From positions 1 to 9,881 of the forward strand of contig VSNR01000162.1 of the NCBI GenBank assembly GCA_009774345.1: a stretch of DNA of 9,881 nt. The letters are read 5' to 3'. The stretch comes from Lachnospiraceae bacterium. Its GTDB lineage: Bacteria > Bacillota > Clostridia > Lachnospirales > Lachnospiraceae. The notes below the pieces were generated by a model, which saw only the letters and a list, made by a program, of their open reading frames with translations, searched no databases and was not told the origin of the DNA. Shown in pieces: positions 1 through 6,857 of the stretch. Position numbers and translations under genes: made by a program. The stretch's first letter is position 1. Each line of letters begins with the position of its first letter.

Positions 1-18
1 ATATTAAGAAAGGCTGGT

Positions 19-849
19 ATGAAAATGAATGGGATCAACAATATAGGACTTTTTTCAAATCAAACGGCAAATAAAGATGGGGCAGCCTTTATAGGTAATC
101 TTTCAGGTGTCAACAGAAGGGCACAGAGCAGGAGGGCGGCATCAGACAGCAAGCAGACCAACACAGACAAGGATACCTATGAGTACAGTGGACAGACGCG
201 CGATGTGAAGGCAGGATACAGCAGACCAAAGAAAACAGAGTCAACAGAGTACAAACCACTTGATTCAAACGGCATACAGGAAGGCATCGAGCTCAGCGAT
301 GCAGCCAAGAACCTGCTGGCAGAGCTGAGAGAAAAGTATGGCAATATGGATATATCTGTGGCAGAGTGGTCTACGGATGAAGAGCAGGATTATTATGCAG
401 AGCAGTCGGATAGGGACTACAGCGTGCTGATCAATCCTGAGCTCTTAGAAAAGATGGCGGCAGACCCGGCTGAGAGAGAGAAATATGAGAAGGTTCTGAG
501 CGGTGCCGGCGATCAGCTGGATACCCTGAAGGAAGAACTCGGTGAGGATGCAGACAAGATCAAGGGATTTAGCATCACGATGGATAAGGATGGAAATGTG
601 TCCTATGCAGTGAAGCTTCTGAAAGATCTGGAAGCGAACAGCAAGGCGCAGAAAGAGCGTATCAGTGAACGGCGTGCTGAGCGGAAAAAGGCTGAGGAGG
701 AACGCGAGGAGAGAGTCGTCAAGAAGAAACTTGAGACGGAGAAAGTGGAAGCATCCTCGATCGAGGAGCTGGTAGCGGCAATCAAGAAAAAGCTGCACCC
801 GGAACAGGCTGAGACAGACCAGCAGGCAAAGCCTGAGGAAGAATTGTAA
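19..849 (+). CDS. DUF6033-like charged protein of unknown function
   Basis: A 276-residue soluble protein with no signal peptide and no membrane segment. The N-terminal 85 residues are polar and low in complexity (Asn, Ser, Lys, Arg). A conserved-looking core covers about residues 88-205, with LSDAAKNLLAELREKYGNMD followed by a segment around SVLINPELLEKMAADP (residues 135-150) and a predicted beta hairpin FSITMDKDGNVSYAV near 184-198. Residues 205-243 are almost all Lys, Glu and Arg and should form a coiled coil. From memory this pattern matches the DUF6033 family found in Lachnospiraceae, whose function is unknown. The ATG at 19 has an AAGAAAGG-type ribosome binding site just upstream; a second ATG at 25 is an alternative start. 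The gene is followed by its own terminator, so it is separate from the trk genes. The coding call is firm; the family name is from recall and no role is proposed. Confidence 0.85.
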   Translation: MKMNGINNIGLFSNQTANKDGAAFIGNLSGVNRRAQSRRAASDSKQTNTDKDTYEYSGQTRDVKAGYSRPKKTESTEYKPLDSNGIQEGIELSDAAKNLLAELREKYGNMDISVAEWSTDEEQDYYAEQSDRDYSVLINPELLEKMAADPAEREKYEKVLSGAGDQLDTLKEELGEDADKIKGFSITMDKDGNVSYAVKLLKDLEANSKAQKERISERRAERKKAEEEREERVVKKKLETEKVEASSIEELVAAIKKKLHPEQAETDQQAKPEEEL

Positions 850-880
850 AAATATAGAAGTAAGCCATATTAAAATGTAT

Positions 881-922
881 GCGAGCAGGAGAAAAGTTTT
901 CCCCTGCTCGCGTTGCTTTTTT
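881..922 (+). terminator. Rho-independent terminator after the DUF6033-like gene
   Basis: The arms GCGAGCAGGAGAAAA (from 881) and TTTTCCCCTGCTCGC (to 911) pair almost perfectly, with one A/C mismatch and a very short loop. Five bases later comes a run of six T at 917-922. It lies about 30 bp after the stop codon at 849 and insulates that gene from the trk genes. The T-tract overlaps the proposed trkA promoter. Confidence 0.85.
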
Positions 923-940
923 GGATATAGATGATATAAT
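913..940 (+). promoter_or_regulatory. Likely sigma-A promoter of trkA-trkH
   Basis: A perfect -10 box TATAAT lies at 935-940, 16 bp after a weak -35 candidate TTGCTT (913-918). Transcription should begin near 946-948. This gives a leader of about 33 bases containing AGGAGG at 964-969, and it excludes the in-frame ATG at 941 as the main trkA start. The -10 box is strong and the -35 box is poor (three of six matches). Confidence 0.6.
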
Positions 941-963
941 ATGATACATGGATTGCATAAAAC

Positions 964-985
964 AGGAGGACAAAATGAAGTGAAG
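964..985 (+). promoter_or_regulatory. trkA ribosome binding site and duplicated start region
   Basis: AGGAGG at 964-969 is followed, at an ideal 5-nt spacing, by ATG at 975. That ATG opens only ATG-AAG-TGA. The in-frame GTG at 980 overlaps this TGA stop as GTGA, 10 nt from the Shine-Dalgarno. The five bases TGAAG occur twice in tandem (976-980 and 981-985). Removing one copy would restore ATG-AAG-ATA-ATA, that is MKII, the usual TrkA beginning. Translation of trkA therefore probably starts at GTG 980, perhaps by reinitiation after the dipeptide. Confidence 0.65.
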
Positions 986-2338
986 ATAATAATTGCAGGT
1001 GAAGGGAAAGTCGGTGCGATGCTGACAAGGCAGCTCTCTGCGGAGGGGTACGATCTGACATTGATTGATGCCGACTTAAAAGTGCTCGAATCGACCGAGG
1101 AACGGTATGATATTATTGGCGTACAGGGAAATTGTGCGTCTATGAAAACGTTGGAGCAGGCAGGCGTCAAGGACGCAGACTTGCTCATTGCGGTGACAGA
1201 TGCAGATGAGGTGAACCTGATCTGCTGCATGACGGCACACGGGATAAATCCCAAGATACATACAATTGCCCGCATTCGGAATCCAGAATATACCGAGCAG
1301 ATTTACAAGATGCGGAGCCTCTTTGCGCTGTCGATGATGATTAATCCAGAGCGGTCTGCCGCGATCGAGATTGAGCGGCTTTTGAAATATCCGGGCTTCT
1401 TAAAGCGCGATACTTTTGCAAAAGGCAGAGTGGAGATCGTAGAGCTGCGCGTGGAGGCGGGGCATAAGCTGTGCAACACGGCGCTCAATGACCTGTACAG
1501 CATTGTCAAGTGTAAGATTCTGGTGTGTACTGTTATCAGAAACGGCAAAGCCGCCATGCCGGGCGGTGATTTCGTTCTGAGGGAAGGAGACAGAATCTTT
1601 GTGACGGCACCGACCAATGTGCTCACAACGCTGCTCAAGAATCTGGGGATTATCACGCACAAAGCCAAGCGCGTCATTCTGTGCGGAGGAGGGCGTGTGA
1701 GCTTTTATCTGGCACAGCTTTTGTTGAGAAACGGTATCGGTGTCCAGATTGTAGAGCAGAATTATGACAAGTGTGTCCAACTCGCGGACATGCTTCCCAA
1801 AGCCTCCATTATTCACGGAGATGCCACGAAAGAGTTTTTGCTTGACAATGAGGGAATTTCGGACTGTGACGCCTTGGTGACGCTCACAGGGGTAGATGAG
1901 ATGAATATTATTATCTCGCTGTACGGCAGCAGCTGTAAGGTGCCGCAGATTATCACGAAGCTAGGGCGGCTCGAGAATAATACCATATTGGATGCCCTGC
2001 CGCTTGGCAGTATCATCAGCCCCAAAGAGCTAAGCTGTAATAATATCGTACAGTATGTGCGCGCGATGCAGAATCAGACAGGGGCGGCGCTGACGGTGTA
2101 CACGATTGCAGACGGACAGGCGGAGGCGGTAGAATTTATGGTGGACCAGAGCACGCTTCACTGCGGAGAGCCGCTAAAGCAGCTCAAAATCAAGAAAAAT
2201 GTGCTGGTGGTATGTATCATGCATGGAGCACAGCTTGAGATTCCAAACGGTGAATCCAGCTTTGAGCGGGGAGATACGGTGATCGTCGTCACAGGGGCGG
2301 ACAGGGTGATCTACAAGCTGAATGACATATTTGAATAA
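980..2338 (+). CDS. trkA: Trk potassium uptake protein TrkA (two-RCK regulatory subunit)
   Basis: Cytoplasmic nucleotide-binding subunit that gates the TrkH potassium channel. From the GTG at 980 the product is 452 residues, the normal length for a full two-repeat TrkA. It shows two RCK_N plus TrkA_C units in tandem. The first Rossmann domain starts at residue 2 with KIIIAGEGKVG (GxGxxG at 7-12), an acidic residue ending strand 2 (D30), and the DADLLIAVTDADEVN segment near 65-79. The first TrkA_C lies at about 150-220. The second Rossmann domain starts at 231 with RVILCGGGRVS, where Ser241 replaces the last glycine of GxGxxG; E259 ends strand 2. The second TrkA_C lies at about 370-450. An open frame runs back to ATG 941, but this ATG lies next to the -10 box and would add 13 unrelated residues. 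trkH follows after a 30-nt gap, so the two are co-transcribed. Identity is secure; the start is the unusual point. Confidence 0.93.
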   Translation: MKIIIAGEGKVGAMLTRQLSAEGYDLTLIDADLKVLESTEERYDIIGVQGNCASMKTLEQAGVKDADLLIAVTDADEVNLICCMTAHGINPKIHTIARIRNPEYTEQIYKMRSLFALSMMINPERSAAIEIERLLKYPGFLKRDTFAKGRVEIVELRVEAGHKLCNTALNDLYSIVKCKILVCTVIRNGKAAMPGGDFVLREGDRIFVTAPTNVLTTLLKNLGIITHKAKRVILCGGGRVSFYLAQLLLRNGIGVQIVEQNYDKCVQLADMLPKASIIHGDATKEFLLDNEGISDCDALVTLTGVDEMNIIISLYGSSCKVPQIITKLGRLENNTILDALPLGSIISPKELSCNNIVQYVRAMQNQTGAALTVYTIADGQAEAVEFMVDQSTLHCGEPLKQLKIKKNVLVVCIMHGAQLEIPNGESSFERGDTVIVVTGADRVIYKLNDIFE

Positions 2339-2368
2339 ATTTGAGGGATAAAAGGGATAAGAACGATT

Positions 2369-3829
2369 ATGAATTATAAGATGATGGGCAGATTTATAGG
2401 TCATATTCTGCTGGTGGAAGCAGTGTTTATGGTTCCGGCATTGCTGATTAGTCTGTTCAAACAGGAAGACCGGGCATGTGTGGGATTTGCGGTGAGTATT
2501 TGCATCACAATGCTGCTGTCTTTGCTGCTTCTGGTGCTGTGCAGGGGCAGCAAACGCAGCTTTAAGGCGAGGGAAGGGCTGGTCTGTGTCAGCGGCAGCT
2601 GGATTGTGATGAGTCTCTTGGGAGCGCTGCCGTTTTATATATCGAGGGAGATTCCGTCTTTTCTGGATGCACTGTTTGAGACAGTTTCCGGGTTTACGAC
2701 GACAGGGGCTTCGATTCTGCCGGAAGTGGAGGTGCTCTCGATGGGTATTCTCTATTGGAGGAGCTTCACGCACTGGCTGGGCGGTATGGGCGTGCTGGTT
2801 TTTGTGCTGGCAGTCGGCGCGCTGGGCGAGAGCAGCAAAGGCTTTACCATGCATCTTCTGCGCGCGGAGAGCCCGGGGCCGCAGGTGGGAAAACTGGTGC
2901 CTAAGATGAAAAAAACAGCGGAGATTTTGTATCTGATCTATATATTGCTCACAATACTCAATATTGTGTTCTTGTTAATCGGCAGAATGCCGTTGTTCGA
3001 TGCGGTTTGTACGGCGCTTGGAACTGCCGGAACGGGTGGATTTGGCATCAAAAATGACAGTATAGCGGGTTATAGCCCGTATTTACAGAATGTATGTACT
3101 GTTTTTATGCTGCTGTTTGGTGTCAATTTCAGTTGTTATTATATGCTTTTGCTGCGCCAGTTTTACAGTGTATTTAAGGATGAGGAGCTCCGGCTTTATC
3201 TGGGCGTGATCTTTGGCAGCATTGTGCTGATCACATTGAATCTGAGAGGGTTTTATGACACCTTGGAGGAGACGCTGCGCCATGCGGCGTTTCAGGTTGC
3301 GAGTATTGTGACGACGACCGGATTTGCCACGACGGATTTTGATCTGTGGCCCACCTTTTCCAAAGCAATCATACTGGGGCTGATGGTGATTGGTGCGAGT
3401 GCGGGCAGCACTGGCGGCGGCTTTAAGTGTGCGCGGGTGCTGATTATCGTGAAGGGGCTTCGGAGAAACCTGCGGCGCGCGATCTCGCCGCAGAAGGTGC
3501 AGGTAGTCCGCATCAATGACCACATGGTTGATGAGAAGGTGCTGGAAAATACCAACGCCTATCTGGCGGCCTACGTGATCATATTGTTTATCAGCTTTTT
3601 ACTGGTGTCTATGGATCACTTCTCGATTACAACCAGCCTTACAGCGGTGCTTTCCTGTTTCAACAATATCGGGCCGGGACTTGAGGCAGTGGGGCCGACT
3701 TGCAGTTTCGGGGCGTTTGGCGGGCTGTCAAAACTCGTGCTGATCGTGGATATGCTTGCCGGCAGACTGGAGATTTTCCCGATTCTGATCTTGTTTTCAA
3801 GGAGTACATGGGGACGGCTAAAAGGATAA
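2369..3829 (+). CDS. trkH: TrkH family potassium uptake protein (pore subunit)
   Basis: Integral membrane pore that takes up K+ under control of the TrkA ring. At 486 residues it has the usual length for TrkH. Four pore loops, each with the filter glycine, are visible: TTTGAS at 110-115, TAGTGGFG at 219-226, TTTGFATTD at 315-323 and NNIGPG at 432-437. A glycine-rich loop at about 342-352 (GASAGSTGGG) followed by FKCAR matches the intramembrane gate of the TrkH/KtrB superfamily. The conserved C-terminal GRLEIFPILILF segment (465-476) precedes a short basic end. Many hydrophobic helices fill the remainder, for example 11-30, 41-58, 136-152 and 186-204. The ribosome binding site is weak (AAAGGG at about 2350-2355, rather distant), which suggests translational coupling to trkA. 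Its last 12 bp overlap the convergent PHP gene, and no terminator is visible between them. Confidence 0.95.
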   Translation: MNYKMMGRFIGHILLVEAVFMVPALLISLFKQEDRACVGFAVSICITMLLSLLLLVLCRGSKRSFKAREGLVCVSGSWIVMSLLGALPFYISREIPSFLDALFETVSGFTTTGASILPEVEVLSMGILYWRSFTHWLGGMGVLVFVLAVGALGESSKGFTMHLLRAESPGPQVGKLVPKMKKTAEILYLIYILLTILNIVFLLIGRMPLFDAVCTALGTAGTGGFGIKNDSIAGYSPYLQNVCTVFMLLFGVNFSCYYMLLLRQFYSVFKDEELRLYLGVIFGSIVLITLNLRGFYDTLEETLRHAAFQVASIVTTTGFATTDFDLWPTFSKAIILGLMVIGASAGSTGGGFKCARVLIIVKGLRRNLRRAISPQKVQVVRINDHMVDEKVLENTNAYLAAYVIILFISFLLVSMDHFSITTSLTAVLSCFNNIGPGLEAVGPTCSFGAFGGLSKLVLIVDMLAGRLEIFPILILFSRSTWGRLKG

Positions 3830-4594
3830 AAAGGGCGTCGGATGATTTTTTTCATCAAAAATATAGGCAGGCAGATGGTTGGTCGTGCCCTCCTTCCATG
3901 CAAGGTGTTCTGGCGGGACGTGGAGTGAGAAGCCGTGTCCGCTCTTGATGCGTGCCACGTAGTCAGCGGCAGAAGTTAAGGGCGTGTCAAATGCCATGCC
4001 GTAGATGCAGCCGTTGTCTGTTCTGCCGACATGGTGGATGTCAGAGCCGGCAGTCATGGTGATCTGGTGCTCCTTTGCATAGCGGTATGCCATGCGGTCC
4101 TGCTCATGCGGATTGCCGCAGTTTGCAACTTCAAAGGCGTCACACTGAAAGGGGTGTACATACACTTCGGACAGATAATGCCGCTCCCGGAAAGGGTGTG
4201 CCTGCACGACGAGTCCGCCGTCTGCCTTGATCTTTTGATAGTGGGTGATATGATCCCACGTCATCATGTCCGGGTGGTGTTTGAGCCAGTCTTTGTCAAG
4301 GCCATAGACGAGAAATTCGTCGCCGTCAAAGCGGCATTCCCATGCGAAAAATACTTTGAGTCCCTGGCGGCTGCCCTCTGCCTTGGCGTCCTCATAGCCG
4401 CTGCAAAAGATCTCCACACGCTCCTCCCAAGGGAGATTTTGGGGGACACAGCAGTTGCCGTTAAAGAAGTGGTCTGTGACAAAGATGCCGTCAAACCCGA
4501 GATTTTTGTAAAAGGAAATATATTCGGAACCTGCACTGCGGGCACAGGCACTGGCGGCAGTGGTGTGCAGGTGCGTTTCATAGATGTAGGACAT
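3818..4594 (-). CDS. PHP-domain metal-dependent phosphoesterase
   Basis: A 258-residue soluble protein of the PHP (polymerase and histidinol phosphatase) superfamily, which hydrolyses phosphoester bonds with bound metal ions. Typical metal ligands are seen in order: H8 and H10 in ETHLHT, D41 and H42 in VTDHFF, E86 in FAWECRF, H133 in VQAHPF, and D185 and H187 in AGSDIHH. Members include histidinol phosphatase-like, nucleotide and oligonucleotide phosphoesterases; nothing here fixes the substrate. The frame stays open to an ATG at 4642, but the ATG at 4594 is preferred. It has AAGGAGG at 4604-4610 with 9-nt spacing, the first beta strand (YIYETHLH) follows directly, and the longer form would begin inside the promoter region. 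The gene stands alone on this strand. It overlaps trkH tail to tail by 12 bp and is divergent from the decarboxylase gene. Confidence 0.9.
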   Translation of the reverse strand: MSYIYETHLHTTAASACARSAGSEYISFYKNLGFDGIFVTDHFFNGNCCVPQNLPWEERVEIFCSGYEDAKAEGSRQGLKVFFAWECRFDGDEFLVYGLDKDWLKHHPDMMTWDHITHYQKIKADGGLVVQAHPFRERHYLSEVYVHPFQCDAFEVANCGNPHEQDRMAYRYAKEHQITMTAGSDIHHVGRTDNGCIYGMAFDTPLTSAADYVARIKSGHGFSLHVPPEHLAWKEGTTNHLPAYIFDEKNHPTPFLSF

Positions 4595-4603
4595 TGTTTT
4601 GTG

Positions 4604-4610
4604 CCTCCTT
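4604..4610 (-). promoter_or_regulatory. Ribosome binding site of the PHP gene
   Basis: AAGGAGG on the minus strand, 9 nt before the ATG at 4594. It is the strongest Shine-Dalgarno in the area and decides the start against the upstream in-frame ATG at 4642. Confidence 0.8.
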
Positions 4611-4647
4611 TTTGGAATGTTTTGGAATATATCAGATTTCATTCGCC

Positions 4648-4656
4648 ATTATAGCA
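4648..4656 (-). promoter_or_regulatory. Probable extended -10 promoter of the PHP gene
   Basis: On the minus strand the sequence reads TGCTATAAT, an extended -10 (TGn) plus a perfect TATAAT. No good -35 box is seen 17 bp upstream (TTCCTT at best), which fits an extended -10 promoter. RNA would start near 4641, giving a leader of about 47 nt before the ATG at 4594. The 90-bp divergent spacer must also hold the decarboxylase promoter, for which I see no convincing boxes. Confidence 0.5.
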
Positions 4657-4684
4657 TAAATATCATAGAAAAGGAATCAGGAAA

Positions 4685-6148
4685 ATGAATCAGAAACAGA
4701 AGCAGACACCGCTGCTCGATGCAGTCACGGATTTTATCGCCACGAAGCCTGCGTATTTCAGAATACCGGGGCACCGGCTCGATAGAGGAATCAGTCCGCG
4801 CTGGACGGACCGTGTTGGAACGAAATTTTTTGCATACGATGTGACAGAGACGCCGCTCACCGATGATTTGCACAGTCCCAACGGGGCAATTGCCAAGGCG
4901 CAGAAGCTGCTTGCTGCGCTCTATCATGCAGATCAGAGCTTTTTTCTCGTAAATGGAAGCACTTGCGGCAATGAAGCGATGATTTTGAGCGCGGCATTGG
5001 AGGGGGAGAAGATCTTAATCGCAAGAAATGCCCACAAATCAGCGCTGATGGGCCTGATTTTGTCTGGGGCGCAGCCTGTGTATGTGATGCCGGAAGTTTG
5101 GCCGGCGTGGGGCATACAGGGAGAAGTCACAGCGGCGTCTGTCCAGAAAGCCTTTGTGGAAAATCCTGACTGCAAAGCGCTGTTTCTGGTGAGCCCGAGT
5201 TATTATGGCGTGTGTTCGGATCTCGCTGCGATCGCAGAGGTTTGTCATGCACATGGCGCCCTTCTGCTGGTCGATGAAGCGCATGGAGGGCATCTGTATT
5301 TTCATGACGGACTGCCGTCCGGGGCGCTTTTGGCGGGCGCAGATCTCTGCGTACAGAGCATGCATAAGGTGACGGGTGCGCTGACGCAGAGTTCCGTGCT
5401 GCACTGCAAAGATCATGGCGTGCGCAGTGTTGTGTTTGACCGAATCACACAAAATCTTCATCTGGTGCAGAGCACAAGTCCGAGTTATCTGTTGATGACA
5501 TCGCTTGACTGCGCTAGGTATGAGCTTGCCCTGAACGGGACACAGATGATGGAGAAAGCGCTTGCGCTTGCATCCTATGCGCGGGAGAGGATTCAGAAAA
5601 TTGCAGGCTTTCGCTGTATGGAGGGTGACGGGCTTGACAGGACGCGGCTCGTGATCTCGGCGTGTGCGCTTGGGCTTTCAGGCTATATGCTTGAGAGACT
5701 GTTGTATGAGAAGTATGCAGTCAATATGGAGCTGGCAGATGACAAAAATGTTCTCGCCATTGTCACCTATGCAAATGAGCAGGAGGATTTGGACAGGCTG
5801 GTGGCGGCGTGCGCAGACCTTAGTCAGAGCCGTCAGCATTGTGCGGGGGAAAAAACGGCGCCGGCAAATCAGGAGTATCCGCCATTTCCACAGCCGCCCA
5901 AGCAGGTTCTGACACCGCGCAGGGCATATTTCTCTAACACAAAGAAAATCCGCTGGCAGGAGGCGGCAGGACAGATGTCCGCGCAGGTGATCGCGCCCTA
6001 TCCGCCCGGCATTCCGGTGATTTATCCCGGGGAACAGATCAGTCAGGAAATATGGGATTACATTGAATGTTTTCGCAGGGACGGGCGGCATATTCACGGG
6101 GCAGGCGGGGACGACAGACTGGAATTTGTAAAAGTTGTAAATGAATAA
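4685..6148 (+). CDS. Orn/Lys/Arg decarboxylase-like PLP-dependent enzyme
   Basis: A 487-residue fold-type I pyridoxal-phosphate enzyme, similar to the shorter Gram-positive decarboxylases of the SpeA/YaaO type, which lack the N-terminal receiver-like wing domain of the E. coli enzymes. Seen in order: an N-terminal FRIPGHR motif (25-31), a phosphate-binding GSTCGNEA (91-98), RNAHKS (114-119), the cofactor aspartate in VDEAHGGH (D197, H200), and the Schiff-base lysine in SMHKVTGALTQ (K228). The C-terminal domain carries PYPPGIPVIYPGE (438-450), also typical. The large and C-terminal domains are joined by a polar, proline-rich stretch at about 380-408. The likely reaction is decarboxylation of arginine, lysine or ornithine to a polyamine precursor; the substrate cannot be told from sequence. 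The ribosome binding site is modest (AAGGAA at 4671 or AGGA at 4679). The stop lies at the junction with the spoVA genes. Confidence 0.88.
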   Translation: MNQKQKQTPLLDAVTDFIATKPAYFRIPGHRLDRGISPRWTDRVGTKFFAYDVTETPLTDDLHSPNGAIAKAQKLLAALYHADQSFFLVNGSTCGNEAMILSAALEGEKILIARNAHKSALMGLILSGAQPVYVMPEVWPAWGIQGEVTAASVQKAFVENPDCKALFLVSPSYYGVCSDLAAIAEVCHAHGALLLVDEAHGGHLYFHDGLPSGALLAGADLCVQSMHKVTGALTQSSVLHCKDHGVRSVVFDRITQNLHLVQSTSPSYLLMTSLDCARYELALNGTQMMEKALALASYARERIQKIAGFRCMEGDGLDRTRLVISACALGLSGYMLERLLYEKYAVNMELADDKNVLAIVTYANEQEDLDRLVAACADLSQSRQHCAGEKTAPANQEYPPFPQPPKQVLTPRRAYFSNTKKIRWQEAAGQMSAQVIAPYPPGIPVIYPGEQISQEIWDYIECFRRDGRHIHGAGGDDRLEFVKVVNE

Positions 6149-6857
6149 AAATAAAATTGTTAGGAATAATAACCATGTATTAGAAGTTTATTCGAAAGGC
6201 ATGGTTATTTTTGTGGCAAATGTAGTATTGTATTTAATGGCAAAACAGAATGTGGCACTGGCAAAGGCGGATGTGGAGCTCTGCGATGTCGCAAGTGTCT
6301 ACTGTGAGGATGAGACCATCCGCGCAAAGGTGGAGGCGATCAAGGTACACCGCTTCAGGCATGAGGGAGAGCCAAGGGTGGTGGTCAGTGTCCTCAAAAT
6401 CATCGAGCAGATTACAAAGCTCTGCCCGGGTGTCACGGTGGAGAGCATCGGAGAGACAGACATTATTATACAAAAAGCTTCGCTGGAGCATGATAAGCCG
6501 GAACAGAAGTACAGTCCGTGGGCGTATATCAAGATTGCGATCGTGGCGCTGATCTGCTTTTTCGGCTCGGCCTTTACCATTATGGCATTTCACAATGATG
6601 TCGGGCTGGCGGATGTGCTGAGCCGGATTTATGAGCTGGTGATGGGGGTAGAATCAGATGGCTACACCGCGCTTGAGATATCATACTCGGTTGGGCTGGC
6701 GCTGGGAATCATTGTATTTTACAACCATGTCGGCGGCAAGAGGCTGACTTCTGACCCGACGCCGCTCGAGGTGGAGATGCGAAATTACGAGCGGGATGTC
6801 AATCAGGCGATCGTGGAGATGGCAGACAGACAAAAACTGGAAGAGGATGTGGATTAG
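6141..6857 (+). CDS. spoVAA: Stage V sporulation protein AA (SpoVAA)
   Basis: Membrane-associated component of the SpoVA system that moves dipicolinic acid into the forespore and releases it at germination. The longest frame gives 238 residues. The recognisable domain begins near residue 29 (VLYLMAKQNV, then DVELCDVASVYCEDE), continues as a soluble region to about 112 (GETDIIIQ), and is followed by a membrane helix at about 129-150, the FHNDVGLADVLSRIYELVMG loop and a second helix at about 180-195, with a charged C-terminus. Bacillus SpoVAA has a similar plan at slightly over 200 residues. The start is unsettled. ATG 6141 overlaps the decarboxylase stop by 8 nt but lacks a Shine-Dalgarno and gives an AT-rich, non-conserved N-terminus. 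ATG 6201 (218 residues) lies closer to the domain but has GAAAGG only 1 nt away; GTG 6213 and ATG 6237 are also possible. spoVAB follows with no gap. Confidence 0.85.
   Translation: MNKNKIVRNNNHVLEVYSKGMVIFVANVVLYLMAKQNVALAKADVELCDVASVYCEDETIRAKVEAIKVHRFRHEGEPRVVVSVLKIIEQITKLCPGVTVESIGETDIIIQKASLEHDKPEQKYSPWAYIKIAIVALICFFGSAFTIMAFHNDVGLADVLSRIYELVMGVESDGYTALEISYSVGLALGIIVFYNHVGGKRLTSDPTPLEVEMRNYERDVNQAIVEMADRQKLEEDVD
6142..6171 (+). promoter_or_regulatory. Possible sigma-G-type forespore promoter of the spoVA genes
   Basis: TGAATA at 6142-6147 is followed after 17 bp by AATAATA at 6165-6171. In Bacillus the forespore factor sigma-G recognises roughly GAATA and, 17-18 bp on, CATnnTA, and it drives the spoVA operon. 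The candidate differs from CATnnTA only at the first base. RNA would begin near 6178. The region (about 6125-6240) is clearly richer in A and T than the genes on either side, as expected for a control region. The match is by eye and the motif is short. Confidence 0.35.
6168..6209 (+). repeat. Perfect 10-bp inverted repeat at the spoVAA start
   Basis: AATAACCATG (6168-6177) and CATGGTTATT (6200-6209) are exact reverse complements with a 22-nt loop. The right arm contains the candidate spoVAA start ATG at 6201, and the loop holds the Shine-Dalgarno-like GAAAGG. The right arm runs into TTT at 6210-6212, so the structure could also serve as a weak terminator for the decarboxylase transcript. Confidence 0.6.

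Noticed and set aside
941..979. ATG at 941 as the start of trkA, adding 13 residues
   Set aside because: It directly follows the TATAAT box at 935-940, so it would lie upstream of the RNA start. It has no Shine-Dalgarno, and the added residues do not fit TrkA.
445..1275. A 276-codon open frame on the minus strand
   Set aside because: It crosses the terminator and promoter between two well-supported plus-strand genes and has no Shine-Dalgarno or family features.
3840..3854. Small hairpin GATGA/TCATC around a T-run near the trkH stop
   Set aside because: The stem is only 5 bp and the T-run is in the loop rather than after the stem. It is inside the PHP coding sequence, so it is not a believable terminator.
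4595..4642. Upstream ATG at 4642 as the start of the PHP gene
   Set aside because: The ATG at 4594 has AAGGAGG at good spacing and leads directly into the first beta strand; the longer version would translate the promoter and leader region.
4031..4654. A 207-codon open frame on the plus strand
   Set aside because: It lies antisense to the PHP gene, whose motifs are all intact, and its product has no recognisable features.
5820..5915. Possible domain fusion or frameshift in the decarboxylase at the proline-rich segment
   Set aside because: The frame is continuous, and the C-terminal PPGIPVIYPGE motif follows as expected for the family; it is best read as a normal interdomain linker.
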